DNA of 8,972 bases from an uncultured Bacteroidota bacterium. Its GTDB lineage: Bacteria; Bacteroidota; Bacteroidia; Chitinophagales; Chitinophagaceae. Position numbers and translations under genes: made by a program. The stretch's first letter is position 1, and each line of letters starts with the position of its first letter. The notes beneath the pieces were generated by a model. That model worked only from the letters and a program-made list of their open reading frames with translations. It was not told the DNA's origin and made no database searches. Location of the stretch: assembly GCA_903913355.1 (NCBI GenBank), contig CAIWKU010000182.1, forward strand, positions 1 to 8,972. Reading direction: 5' to 3'. Shown piece by piece: positions 1 to 6,992 of this stretch.

Positions 1-1344
1 CGGTGGGAGGTTTTGCCGCTTACCTGGGATAACCAGTTTACTAGTCACCATCCTTATGGATGGAACCAGACAGATATGATTCAAGCCAAGGGCCTTGAAT
101 CGGTTTTTGGGGTGGGGGTGTTTGCTTCGATGGGGGTGCTGAGTGTGCAATTGAACCCGGAATTTGCTTATGCGGCCAATCCTAATTTTGCGCATTCGGC
201 GAATTATGGGGCCAGTACGAAAGGGGGCTATCATCATTTTTTTCCCGGACAGTCTTCAGTGCGGTTGAATTTGGGGGCGGTTTCCTTGGGGGTTTCTACA
301 GAGAATATATGGTGGGGGCCGGGGATGAATAATTCTTTGTTGATGAGTAATAATGCGCCGGGGTTTTTGCACCTGACCCTGAATTCAAGAAAGCCACTGA
401 AAACAGCGATTGGGAGCTTTGAATGGCAGTTTGTGAGTGGGAAAATGACGGAGGATACTACCGTGTTGTTGGAAAATAAAAACCTGACCACTACTTATTA
501 TAACCCACTTACTTATGGCGGTGATGGGTATTCTGGCCCTTATGACCCCTCCAAGAAATGGCGGTATTTTAATGGGATAACCGTTACTTATCAGCCTAAA
601 TGGATGCCAGGGTTGTTTTTGGGGGTGAGCAGGATTGCGTATGCCTACAATGACTCATTGCGTAATGGAGATCCCAGTTTCTTAAAGAGTTATCTGCCTA
701 CTATTTTCGGGGTTTTCAGACAGAATTATGCGTATGGACTGAACCTGCCCGCAGGCAGTAAGCGATATAAGCAGATGGCCAGTGTTCATTTCAGGTATAT
801 TTTTGAAAAATCGCATGCTGAATTGTATGGGGAATATGGATGGGGTGATAACCAGTATAATATCCGGGATTTTGTTTTGAATGTGGATCATTCGAGGGCG
901 TTTATATTGGGGGCTCGTAAATTGATGCCGTTGGCTAAGAACAGGTGGCTGGACTGGCAGTTTGAGATGACGCAGATGAGCCAGGCGCCTAGTTATCTTG
1001 TTCGTACTGCGGGTAATTGGTATGGGTACCAGGGTGGGTATACTAACCAGAGCCGGATAATGGGGGCGGGGGTTGGGATGGGGAATAATGTGCAGACTTT
1101 TATGGTGAGTTGGGTGGAGGGGTTTAGCAGATTAGGGGTTAAGATGGAGCGGTTGGAGCATGATCCGGATGATTATGCGGTTAAGTGGGTGGATGAGTCT
1201 GTAGGGTTCTTGGGGCAGAAGCGGGTGGGGAGGGTTTTGGTGAGTGGGGAGGTGCAGGGGGTGGTTTCTAGTGGGTATCTGTGGATGCAGGGTAATAGTG
1301 CTTTCAATTTGCGTTGTGTGATTAAGGGGGTGTATCGGTTTTAG
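1..1344 (+). CDS. Capsule assembly Wzi-family outer-membrane protein (5' end outside window)
   Basis: The frame is open from base 1 and ends at TAG 1342-1344. It aligns along its whole length with the next gene, so about 80 N-terminal residues, including the signal peptide, lie upstream of the window. A TTG at 13 is internal: it matches residue 87 of the neighbour and is not a start. The best landmark is the Wzi-type signature around 301-360 (TENIWWGPG followed by LLMSNNAPGF), preceded by FFPGQSSVRLN. Alternating hydrophobic/polar strands and a C-terminal aromatic end (GVYRF) indicate an outer-membrane beta-barrel. Wzi-family proteins help attach or assemble capsular polysaccharide at the cell surface; the substrate here is unknown. 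Repeat A begins 7 nt after the stop. The last ~300 nt are extremely G-rich and C-poor, unlike the middle of the neighbouring genes. The family call is firm; the physiological role is inferred. Confidence 0.85.
   Translation, partial: RWEVLPLTWDNQFTSHHPYGWNQTDMIQAKGLESVFGVGVFASMGVLSVQLNPEFAYAANPNFAHSANYGASTKGGYHHFFPGQSSVRLNLGAVSLGVSTENIWWGPGMNNSLLMSNNAPGFLHLTLNSRKPLKTAIGSFEWQFVSGKMTEDTTVLLENKNLTTTYYNPLTYGGDGYSGPYDPSKKWRYFNGITVTYQPKWMPGLFLGVSRIAYAYNDSLRNGDPSFLKSYLPTIFGVFRQNYAYGLNLPAGSKRYKQMASVHFRYIFEKSHAELYGEYGWGDNQYNIRDFVLNVDHSRAFILGARKLMPLAKNRWLDWQFEMTQMSQAPSYLVRTAGNWYGYQGGYTNQSRIMGAGVGMGNNVQTFMVSWVEGFSRLGVKMERLEHDPDDYAVKWVDESVGFLGQKRVGRVLVSGEVQGVVSSGYLWMQGNSAFNLRCVIKGVYRF
1062..1083 (+). other. 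G-quadruplex-type motif inside the first Wzi gene
   Basis: Four G-runs (1062-1066, 1068-1072, 1075-1077, 1080-1083) are separated by loops of 1, 2 and 2 nt on the coding strand. This fits the G3+N1-7 pattern. The codons encode GAGVGMGN. The homologous stretch of the second Wzi gene encodes GAGIGPGSN with codons that do not give this motif, so the G-runs reflect codon choice and not only protein constraint. Folding is a prediction. Confidence 0.5.
1212..1234 (+). other. Second G-quadruplex-type motif near the gene's 3' end
   Basis: G-runs at 1212-1215, 1223-1225, 1227-1230 and 1232-1234 have loops of 7, 1 and 1 nt on the plus (coding) strand. The motif lies in a 60-nt block (1201-1260) that I count by eye as 35 G to 4 C. 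It may simply be a by-product of that local skew. Confidence 0.4.
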
Positions 1345-1350
1345 ATGATA

Positions 1351-1456
1351 ACCTTTAGAAGCTGGATCGCAAAGAACGCTATGAACCGCAAAGGACGCAG
1401 GGAAATTCTTTGCGTCCCCTGCGGTTCCCTGCGTTCTTTGCGATGCTGCTTTTCCT
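1351..1456. repeat. Intergenic palindromic repeat, copy A (modules facing inward)
   Basis: The left arm (about 1354-1405) and right arm (about 1407-1455) are near-perfect reverse complements, with almost no loop around 1405-1407. Units such as GCAAAGAACGC and GAACCGCA on the left pair with GCGTTCTTTGC and TGCGGTTC on the right. The arms consist of imperfect 9-mers of the AGAACGCAA type. The flanking CTTTAGAAGCTGG and GCTGCTTTTCC, which in copies B-E face the central loop, are here on the outside, so module order is reversed relative to the other copies. It lies between two co-directional genes, 7 nt after the first one's stop and about 70 nt before the second one's start. There is no open frame or transposase. 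The remaining spacer, 1457-1526, is A/T-rich and probably holds the next gene's leader; I see no convincing promoter there. Confidence 0.9.
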
Positions 1457-1526
1457 GGGGGATAAAATTAAGTTGAGTCCATAGAAATAAATAATAGAAT
1501 TTAAAAAAGAAATAAGCAAGTCTATT

Positions 1527-3191
1527 TTGAAACTAACTATAAAAACATATTTCCTCATTCTGTCTCTATTAATCAATACTTCAGAAATCTACTCACAGTC
1601 GGTTTCGAATGATATGGTGAAGGAGAGTTTTCGGAATGAGCAGTTATTGAATCATTATGCCCCTAATCAATCGCTTTGCATTAATGCCAACCAGGTAAGT
1701 CTGCATGATCTGGATTCGGCATTGGGTTTTGATAGGAGAAGCAAAACACTTCGGTTTACACGCAAGAACCTGGTGATTGGTTTTATGCCTGTTAGTCTTA
1801 CTAATTTGTATAATTCGCAAACCCCCTATGACTGGAACCTGGGTTCGATGATACCTGCCAGGGGTTACCAGGCTATGGTTAGTTTGGGAGGGTATGCGCA
1901 GATAGGGAAACATATCACCATCCAGGTAGCACCGGAAATTGTATCGGCACAGAATTCTTATTTTCAAACTTTTCCGCAGGAATTGGGTACGGCTGTTTGG
2001 GCCAGTTATTACCGGTTTTTGAATACTTCGGATATTCCGGAGCGTTTTGGAAACGGGGTATATCATAAATTATTTGCAGGGCAATCCAGTATCCGATACA
2101 ATACAAAATCATTATCGATTGGTATTTCTACTGAAAATCTTTGGTGGGGGCCGGGATACCGGAATGCGCTGATCATGAGTACCAATGCGCCGGGTTTTTT
2201 ACATGGTACCCTGGAAACCCGTAAACCCATTGTTACCGGTATTGGTGATTTTGAAGGGCAGGTGATTGCAGGTGGCTTAGAGAACTCGGGTATTTTACCT
2301 CCCAGAACCAATAGCGTAGATCCCTCGGGCAATTTTGTTTATCAACCGAAACCTAATCATCTTAGATATATCACCGGGATGGTGCTTAGCTGGCGCCCCA
2401 AATGGGTTAAGAAAATGTACCTGGGTTTTGCCAAGACTTCCTATTTGTATGCAAAAGATATTACCAATCCATTGGATGCATTGCCTTTACAGGGATTTTT
2501 TGGGGATGCGATTACTGCATCTGAACGGAATGGTCATAAATCTTCTCTGGGTTCTGTTTTTGTTAGATACCTGATGCCGGAAGATCATGCGGAAATGTAT
2601 ATGGAGTATGGGAGAAAGGATCAAGCGGTGACTTTGCTGAATATTATTCCGGGTGCCAATATGTATAGAAGGGCGTATACGGCGGGGATTAGAAAACTAT
2701 TTGCTTCTGCTAATAAAAGTCATATTCAATTGGTAGCTGAATTAACTCAATTGGAAGCGCCTACAGCGGCTTTACTCAATAATCCGGACAGCTGGTATAC
2801 TGATCCGTATGTGCGGCAGGGGTATACCAATATGGGTAAGGTATTGGGTGCGGGTATTGGTCCGGGGAGTAATAGCCAGACGCTGGAAATCAGTTGGGTG
2901 AGGGGTTTGAAAAAAATTGGGTTACAGTTTGAGCGATTACGTCATAATAATGATTTTTATTATTATGGGTTTCAGTCGATTGGTGATTTCAGGAGGTATT
3001 GGACGGATATTTCGACTACTTTGAAAGCCCAGTGGAATTATCATCATTTTCTTTTTTCGGGGCAGTTGGGGGTGATTCGGTCCTTGAATTATGAGTGGTT
3101 GGTGATACAGGTAGATCCTAGTAATTATTTTGCGCCGAGTAGTGAGGTGTTGAATATTGAGGGGAGGGTGGGGGTGAGTTATCGATTTTAG
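1527..3191 (+). CDS. Capsule assembly Wzi-family outer-membrane protein (complete paralog)
   Basis: This 554-residue protein starts at TTG 1527. An in-frame TAA at 1488-1490 closes the frame upstream and no ATG lies between it and the signal peptide. The first ATG (1614) would remove the peptide, so TTG is the best start. Residues 1-24 are a clear signal peptide (MKLTIKTYFLILSLLI, cleavage near YSQ-S). The mature part is a predicted outer-membrane barrel with the Wzi-type signature STENLWWGPG at residues 201-210, then LIMSTNAPGF, and a C-terminal VSYRF. It is clearly paralogous to the upstream gene; shared blocks include GQSSxR, STENxWWGPG, NAPGF and GAGxGxGxNxQT. The expected role is surface attachment or assembly of an exported polysaccharide. 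Repeat A precedes it and repeat B follows 6 nt after the stop. No clear ribosome binding site is visible; the leader is A-rich, as is common in Bacteroidota. Confidence 0.9.
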   Translation: MKLTIKTYFLILSLLINTSEIYSQSVSNDMVKESFRNEQLLNHYAPNQSLCINANQVSLHDLDSALGFDRRSKTLRFTRKNLVIGFMPVSLTNLYNSQTPYDWNLGSMIPARGYQAMVSLGGYAQIGKHITIQVAPEIVSAQNSYFQTFPQELGTAVWASYYRFLNTSDIPERFGNGVYHKLFAGQSSIRYNTKSLSIGISTENLWWGPGYRNALIMSTNAPGFLHGTLETRKPIVTGIGDFEGQVIAGGLENSGILPPRTNSVDPSGNFVYQPKPNHLRYITGMVLSWRPKWVKKMYLGFAKTSYLYAKDITNPLDALPLQGFFGDAITASERNGHKSSLGSVFVRYLMPEDHAEMYMEYGRKDQAVTLLNIIPGANMYRRAYTAGIRKLFASANKSHIQLVAELTQLEAPTAALLNNPDSWYTDPYVRQGYTNMGKVLGAGIGPGSNSQTLEISWVRGLKKIGLQFERLRHNNDFYYYGFQSIGDFRRYWTDISTTLKAQWNYHHFLFSGQLGVIRSLNYEWLVIQVDPSNYFAPSSEVLNIEGRVGVSYRF

Positions 3192-3197
3192 GGATTT

Positions 3198-3347
3198 CCT
3201 CTGCGTTCCTTGCGGTTCTTAGCGTTCTTTGCGTTACAGCTTTTAAGGGCTTTATTAATAAGCAGGTATTCATATTTGTTAAGTAATACTAATTAACCTT
3301 TAAAAGCCGGAGCGCAAAGAACGCTAAGAACCGCAAAGAACGCAAAG
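3198..3347. repeat. Intergenic palindromic repeat, copy B (between convergent genes)
   Basis: The left arm (3198-3249) and right arm (3297-3347) are reverse complements at most positions. The block GCGGTTCTTAGCGTTC on the left matches GAACGCTAAGAACCGC on the right exactly. An A/T-rich loop of about 45 nt (3250-3296) separates them. It fills the gap between two convergent genes. The left arm begins 6 nt after one stop, and the right arm ends 2 nt before the complement of the other gene's stop codon. Confidence 0.92.
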
Positions 3348-3357
3348 ATTTATTTTT
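3198..3357 (+). terminator. Possible terminator for the plus-strand Wzi genes
   Basis: Read on the plus strand, hairpin B is followed directly by ATTTATTTTT (3348-3357), a U-rich tail as in intrinsic terminators. The tract overlaps the end of the convergent gene. The minus-strand direction has no comparable U-tract. The stem is far longer than an ordinary terminator, and the hairpin belongs to a repeat family whose other copies lack such a tail, so termination is only a possibility. Confidence 0.3.
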
Positions 3358-4414
3358 CCTTTCCGATTATTATGAACAAGCTCATTCCTGCTAGTGCAAT
3401 GATGGCACCTAATAGGGCGCCTATGGCGAAATGTAATTGGTTCTTTTTGAGGGGGAGGAGGGGTTCGTCTACTATTTGGATGGTGGGGGTTTCCTGGATG
3501 AGGGCGGTTTTGCTCATTTCGAGGTTTTTGACGATTTCGGCGTAGATGGTTCCCTGCATATATTTTTCGCGGGTGGATATTTCTGCGTTTGCCTGGTTAT
3601 TACTATAAGCAGGATTTAGATCCAGCAACATTCGGTTGGCGGTGCCTGAGGAATAGGTTTTTTGGTTTAGGGTGGCTTCTAAACTGTCTGCTTTGTTTTG
3701 TAATCTTCTTACATTATTACTTAGCCTTCTTGTTTTGGCTTCAATATAAAAATCGATGGTTGATTTGAGTAATCGCTGGCAAAACAGCTGGCATAGGTTT
3801 TCATTTCGCATGGTTACTTCCAGTTCAAAGAAACCCAGTTTTTTATCGGGTTTGGCAATCGATAATTCATCTTCTGTTATCTGCTTGATGATTCTTTGCA
3901 AAAGACTATCCTGTAAACGATTGGTTTTTTTGTTTACAGGGAAATTAATTTCTATCCCCACTTTCGAGCTATTCAGCCATTTTGTTTTCCATCCATACGA
4001 TTCTGCATATACATCTGCCAGCGATTTTCCGCTACTATCAAACGCTGTTAATAAAGTTTTTCGGATCAGGCTTTGGCTTTTGACCAGTTCCAATACATTA
4101 TCTCCCGCCAATACACCGCTGGCACCGGTTAGTCCGCCTATATCAACGCCCATTTGTCCGGCGAGGGCCGACATGATAGAACCGCCGCCTGCTTTGGATT
4201 CTTCTACTACAAAACTGGTTCGGCCCATATAGGTGGTGGGTTTGAGCCAGGCGTAACCAAGGCCGATTAAGGCGCCGATTAGGGCGGCTAGTAATAGTTT
4301 GCGCCAGAAGCTTAGGGTATATACCAGGAGGGCATTGTAGTGCTTTATCTTTTCGCGGAAGGAAAAGGGGGCATCTTCGGGGATGGGCTCGGGGGTATAT
4401 AGTTTGTTTTCCAT
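3350..4414 (-). CDS. Wzz-type chain-length determinant / polysaccharide co-polymerase, no kinase domain
   Basis: This 354-residue inner-membrane protein has the Wzz/Wzc-N layout. A short cytosolic N-terminus (1-39) leads to TM1 (about 40-57, LLLAALIGALIGLGYAWL) and a beta-rich stretch (RTSFVVEES). A Gly-rich segment (77-104, ending VLAGDN) and a long periplasmic region with probable coiled coil (about 215-305) follow. The proline-rich pre-membrane motif VDEPLLPLKKN precedes TM2 (about 327-350), and the tail is GKEK. The protein ends there, so no Walker motifs or Tyr-rich tail of a bacterial tyrosine kinase are attached; a separate kinase would be needed if one is used. Such proteins set polymer chain length and link the polymerase to the export channel. 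The ATG at 4414 has an AAGGAAA Shine-Dalgarno-like element 9 nt upstream. It is the last gene of the minus-strand run, 162 nt after the SLBB gene. Confidence 0.88.
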   Translation of the reverse strand: MENKLYTPEPIPEDAPFSFREKIKHYNALLVYTLSFWRKLLLAALIGALIGLGYAWLKPTTYMGRTSFVVEESKAGGGSIMSALAGQMGVDIGGLTGASGVLAGDNVLELVKSQSLIRKTLLTAFDSSGKSLADVYAESYGWKTKWLNSSKVGIEINFPVNKKTNRLQDSLLQRIIKQITEDELSIAKPDKKLGFFELEVTMRNENLCQLFCQRLLKSTIDFYIEAKTRRLSNNVRRLQNKADSLEATLNQKTYSSGTANRMLLDLNPAYSNNQANAEISTREKYMQGTIYAEIVKNLEMSKTALIQETPTIQIVDEPLLPLKKNQLHFAIGALLGAIIALAGMSLFIIIGKEK

Positions 4415-4423
4415 TTTTTAAAA

Positions 4424-4430
4424 TTTCCTT
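4424..4430 (-). promoter_or_regulatory. Ribosome binding site of the Wzz-type gene, fused to the end of repeat C
   Basis: The minus strand reads AAGGAAA followed by 9 nt (ATTTTAAAA-like) and the ATG. The AAGG (4427-4430) is also the outermost part of repeat C's left arm and can pair with CCTT from 4560-4563 at the base of the palindrome. The element looks like a usable Shine-Dalgarno sequence; sequestration is inference. Confidence 0.5.
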
Positions 4431-4431
4431 T

Positions 4432-4471
4432 GCGTTTTTTGCGTGTTCATTGCGTCCTTTGCGTTACTGCT
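4432..4471 (+). repeat. 40-nt exact direct repeat, left member
   Basis: These 40 bases are identical to 6997-7036 in the same orientation. They form the left arm of palindrome C. Together with the partner copy they bracket the SLBB export gene. Confidence 0.95.
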
Positions 4472-4510
4472 ACTAGTGGTAACCTTTACAAGCTGGAGCG
4501 CAAAGGACGC

Positions 4511-4542
4511 CCGCCTGAACGGCATAGTCGGGCAGGCAGAGG
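4511..4542. repeat. GC-rich cassette nested in repeat C
   Basis: 32 nt (CCGCCTGAACGGCATAGTCG, then GGCAGGCAGAGG) stand where the module would otherwise have about 5 nt (AATGA). The cassette can fold by itself: GCCCG (4509-4513) complements CGGGC (4529-4533), and GCCTG (4513-4517) complements CAGGC (4533-4537). GGAC occurs on both sides (4505-4508 and 4541-4544), possibly a target duplication. The same sequence begins at 8963 in copy E at the equivalent position of the module. Confidence 0.75.
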
Positions 4543-4576
4543 ACACGCAATGAACGCCGAAGGAGAGATTCATTTT

Positions 4577-6895
4577 TTATAGTTTTAGGATGCTCATTAG
4601 ACTGACTAAGGCTGTTAAGGAGCCGGTGATGGCGGAGAGTTCGATGATGGAGAGGCCCCTTCTTTCAGTATCTACTCTTTCCGGTACTATGATTTTACTG
4701 CCTGCTTTTACGGTTGGGTAGATCCGGAAAAACAGGAAATGGTGAATTTTACGGCTGATGCCATTGCTGTACTGGATATAGGCTTTTCGCAGGTTTCCTT
4801 TATCGGTTACTCCACCTGCATCGGAGATATAGGCCGTGAAACGGGCTGATTCAAAACTGATGATCTGCGGGTTGAATACGGCGCCTTTCACTTCTACAAA
4901 GGGTTCATTCCTGGGTATATAGATACTATCATCCGGTAATAAGAGAAATTTCTGACCATTGATTTCCTGGTTGGCCAGTAGGGTGGTTCCTACCCGGGTA
5001 TTGTTTCGGAATACCTGTACATCTTTCATGGAAGCATAGGGTGAAATGCCACCCGCACGTTTGATGACTTCCTGAACGGTTTCATCCCTTTTTTCCAGTT
5101 CATAATCGCCGGCATACAGTACTTCTCCTCGGAGTTTTACGCTACCTAAGGATACATAATTGAGTAGGCGGGGTACGAATATATAATCCTGGGGTTTGAT
5201 CATCATCATACCTGCCTGGGTATTGCCTGTGGCAGAATCCATATCTACTTTTATTACCTCAAGCAGTTTATTGGCAACCGTATCTGCTTTGTTTTTTTCG
5301 AGTCTGGAAATTTCTACTTTATGACTGGCTGCCTGGTTGGTAAAGCCCCCGGCCATTACAATCAGATCCTGTAAGGTCATGCCTTGTCTGTATTGAAAAA
5401 TACCCGGTGCTCGTACATTGCCGCCAACACTTACGGTTGGGATATCCTGCAAGCTGTCTTTTGAAATAATAAAGATGGAATCTTCTTTGATCAGGGAAAT
5501 ATCGGGTGCAGATCCGCTAAGTACTTTGGTAATATCGAAGGATTTGAAATCTCTTTCTCCATTGGGTAACCTGCGTTTGATATAGCCATTTTTTACAAAA
5601 GCATCTTCCCGTAACCCGGCTGCTTTTTGTACCAGTTTTGAAAGCGTTAATCCATTGGTGAGTTCATAATTGCCCGGACGTTGTATACCGCCTGTTATAT
5701 AAATTCTGTTTTCATAGCGGGGTAAGAGTTTATCAAAGAAAACAGAATCGGCATTGTGTAAAATGAAATAGGCAAAATCTGTTGACGACACGTCCCGGAT
5801 TCTTCTTTCCTGGCTAACCATTTGCACCACTTTGGCTGACTCTGTATAAGCCGTATCGCCCAATCCACCTCCATATCGCAAGAGATCGGCCAGGGTTTCT
5901 TTTTCCAGTAATTCATAAATAGCCGGTCTTTTTACCTCTCCATTTAAGGATACTCGTTTTTCGTATACCGGGAAGCGGATGATATCCTGGTCTTCCAGGC
6001 GAATATTTTCCGGTAGGAGACCGGTTTGGAGGAAGGTATAAAAATCGATGGTCTGGATGACTTTATTATTTCGAATCAGTTCCAGTTTTCGTAGTGATCC
6101 ATTTTGTGAGGGTCCGCCGGATTTGTACAATACATTGATAAAACCTGCCAGTGAAGAAACATTGTATTGACCGGGTAATTGTGCCTCGCCGATGATATGG
6201 ATGGTGATGCTTCTTACATTTCCGAGGGTTACATAGAGTTTGGTGATACCGGAATTCAATCCGGGATACACTGTTTTCATTTTTGCGCGAATCTTGTCTG
6301 TTGCACCCTCTACGGTTAGTCCTGAGAGTGCTACAATGCCCCCATGTTCCAGGTCAAAATTTCCTTCGCGGGTTAGTTTATTGGTGATATTGGTTTCGTT
6401 GAGTCCGGTAAGGGTTACGGTTAATTCATCGCCGGGCCCGAGTATATAATTTTTGGGTGTACCCATGTTCAGGTTGGGTTCGAAAGATACATTGGGGTTG
6501 CTGAAGAAATCGTAGCCATAATAGACGGATCTTTTCCTTGCTTCGGGTACTTCAAATACCCAGGAGGTATCGCGTAAAAAATTAGCAGTATCCAGGATCA
6601 GGTTTTGCGATTTTGTTTTTGTTTTTGAAGAACCCTGCAGGTCTACCAGCCTTTTTTTGAAGGTATTTACCTGTGAGGGGCTCATTCCCTGACGTACCAG
6701 CATTTTCATGGCATCGCTTTCTGACATGCCACTTTTTTGGGCCTGTTGCCAGAGTTGCATGATTTGCTGATCGGACATTTGGCCGGATTTGCCAAAGGAG
6801 GCGCCGGATAGGTCCTGGGCAAAAATGGTTGTGGTGCCCAAAAGTGTGAGGCTGAGCAGGAACAGGAAATAGTATTTCTTCAGGTTGGAGTTCAT
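4577..6895 (-). CDS. SLBB-domain polysaccharide export protein (Wza-like)
   Basis: From the ATG at 6895 this is 772 residues; an ATG six codons upstream (6913) is possible, but 6895 gives a classical signal peptide (MNSNLKKYYFLFLLSLTLLG, cleavage near FAQ-D). A helical stretch (about 45-95, MSDQQIMQLWQQAQ) follows. Next is the polysaccharide export domain with YILGPGDELTVTLTG near 150. After it come about six SLBB-like repeats (GEAQLPGQY, GEVKRPAIY, GGIQRPGNY, GGNVRAPGIF, GEVLYAGDY, GAVFNPQ). The C-terminus is hydrophobic (SIIELSAITGSLTALVSLMS), a likely membrane-spanning helix. I see no lipobox Cys, unlike Enterobacterial Wza, and many more SLBB repeats, as is usual for Bacteroidota members. 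Role: the periplasm-spanning/outer-membrane export channel for capsule or exopolysaccharide. It is the middle gene of a likely minus-strand operon with a Wzi-type and a Wzz-type gene, flanked by repeats C and D. Confidence 0.92.
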   Translation of the reverse strand: MNSNLKKYYFLFLLSLTLLGTTTIFAQDLSGASFGKSGQMSDQQIMQLWQQAQKSGMSESDAMKMLVRQGMSPSQVNTFKKRLVDLQGSSKTKTKSQNLILDTANFLRDTSWVFEVPEARKRSVYYGYDFFSNPNVSFEPNLNMGTPKNYILGPGDELTVTLTGLNETNITNKLTREGNFDLEHGGIVALSGLTVEGATDKIRAKMKTVYPGLNSGITKLYVTLGNVRSITIHIIGEAQLPGQYNVSSLAGFINVLYKSGGPSQNGSLRKLELIRNNKVIQTIDFYTFLQTGLLPENIRLEDQDIIRFPVYEKRVSLNGEVKRPAIYELLEKETLADLLRYGGGLGDTAYTESAKVVQMVSQERRIRDVSSTDFAYFILHNADSVFFDKLLPRYENRIYITGGIQRPGNYELTNGLTLSKLVQKAAGLREDAFVKNGYIKRRLPNGERDFKSFDITKVLSGSAPDISLIKEDSIFIISKDSLQDIPTVSVGGNVRAPGIFQYRQGMTLQDLIVMAGGFTNQAASHKVEISRLEKNKADTVANKLLEVIKVDMDSATGNTQAGMMMIKPQDYIFVPRLLNYVSLGSVKLRGEVLYAGDYELEKRDETVQEVIKRAGGISPYASMKDVQVFRNNTRVGTTLLANQEINGQKFLLLPDDSIYIPRNEPFVEVKGAVFNPQIISFESARFTAYISDAGGVTDKGNLRKAYIQYSNGISRKIHHFLFFRIYPTVKAGSKIIVPERVDTERRGLSIIELSAITGSLTALVSLMSILKL

Positions 6896-6992
6896 TCTGT
6901 GCAATATAAACATTGGTACGAATATCGGTATTTAATGGGATGTGAGGGTATTGAAATCAATGTGAAATCCTTAATTTTTAGTTAGGGGGGCA

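Larger units (their letters stand above)
4427..4563. repeat. Intergenic palindromic repeat, copy C (right arm carries an insertion)
   Basis: The left arm (4427-4476) contains GCGTGTTCATTGCGTCC and TTTGCG. The right arm begins at 4481 (AACCTTTACAAGCTGG), continues AGCGCAAAGGACGC, is interrupted at 4511-4542, then resumes with ACACGCAATGAACGC to about 4563. The intact parts complement the left arm. The copy lies between the SLBB gene's stop (14 nt away) and the Wzz-type gene's start (12 nt away), so it would be transcribed through if these genes form an operon. Confidence 0.88.

Noticed and set aside
13..15. TTG as the start of the first gene
   Set aside because: The frame stays open to base 1, and this Leu aligns with residue 87 of the paralog, inside the mature protein. 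The gene is cut by the window edge.
1351..1456. CRISPR-like array of short repeats
   Set aside because: The units are degenerate 9-mers with no unique spacers, organised as an inverted repeat and not as direct repeats.
1379..1576. Short minus-strand frame running through repeat A
   Set aside because: It is open mainly because the repeat units lack stop codons in that frame, and it overlaps the start of the second Wzi gene.
1644..2066. 140-residue minus-strand open frame
   Set aside because: It is a shadow of the second Wzi gene, with a low-complexity, basic translation and no recognisable family.
3756..4232. 158-residue plus-strand open frame
   Set aside because: It lies wholly antisense to the well-supported Wzz-type gene, and its translation shows no domain or signal.
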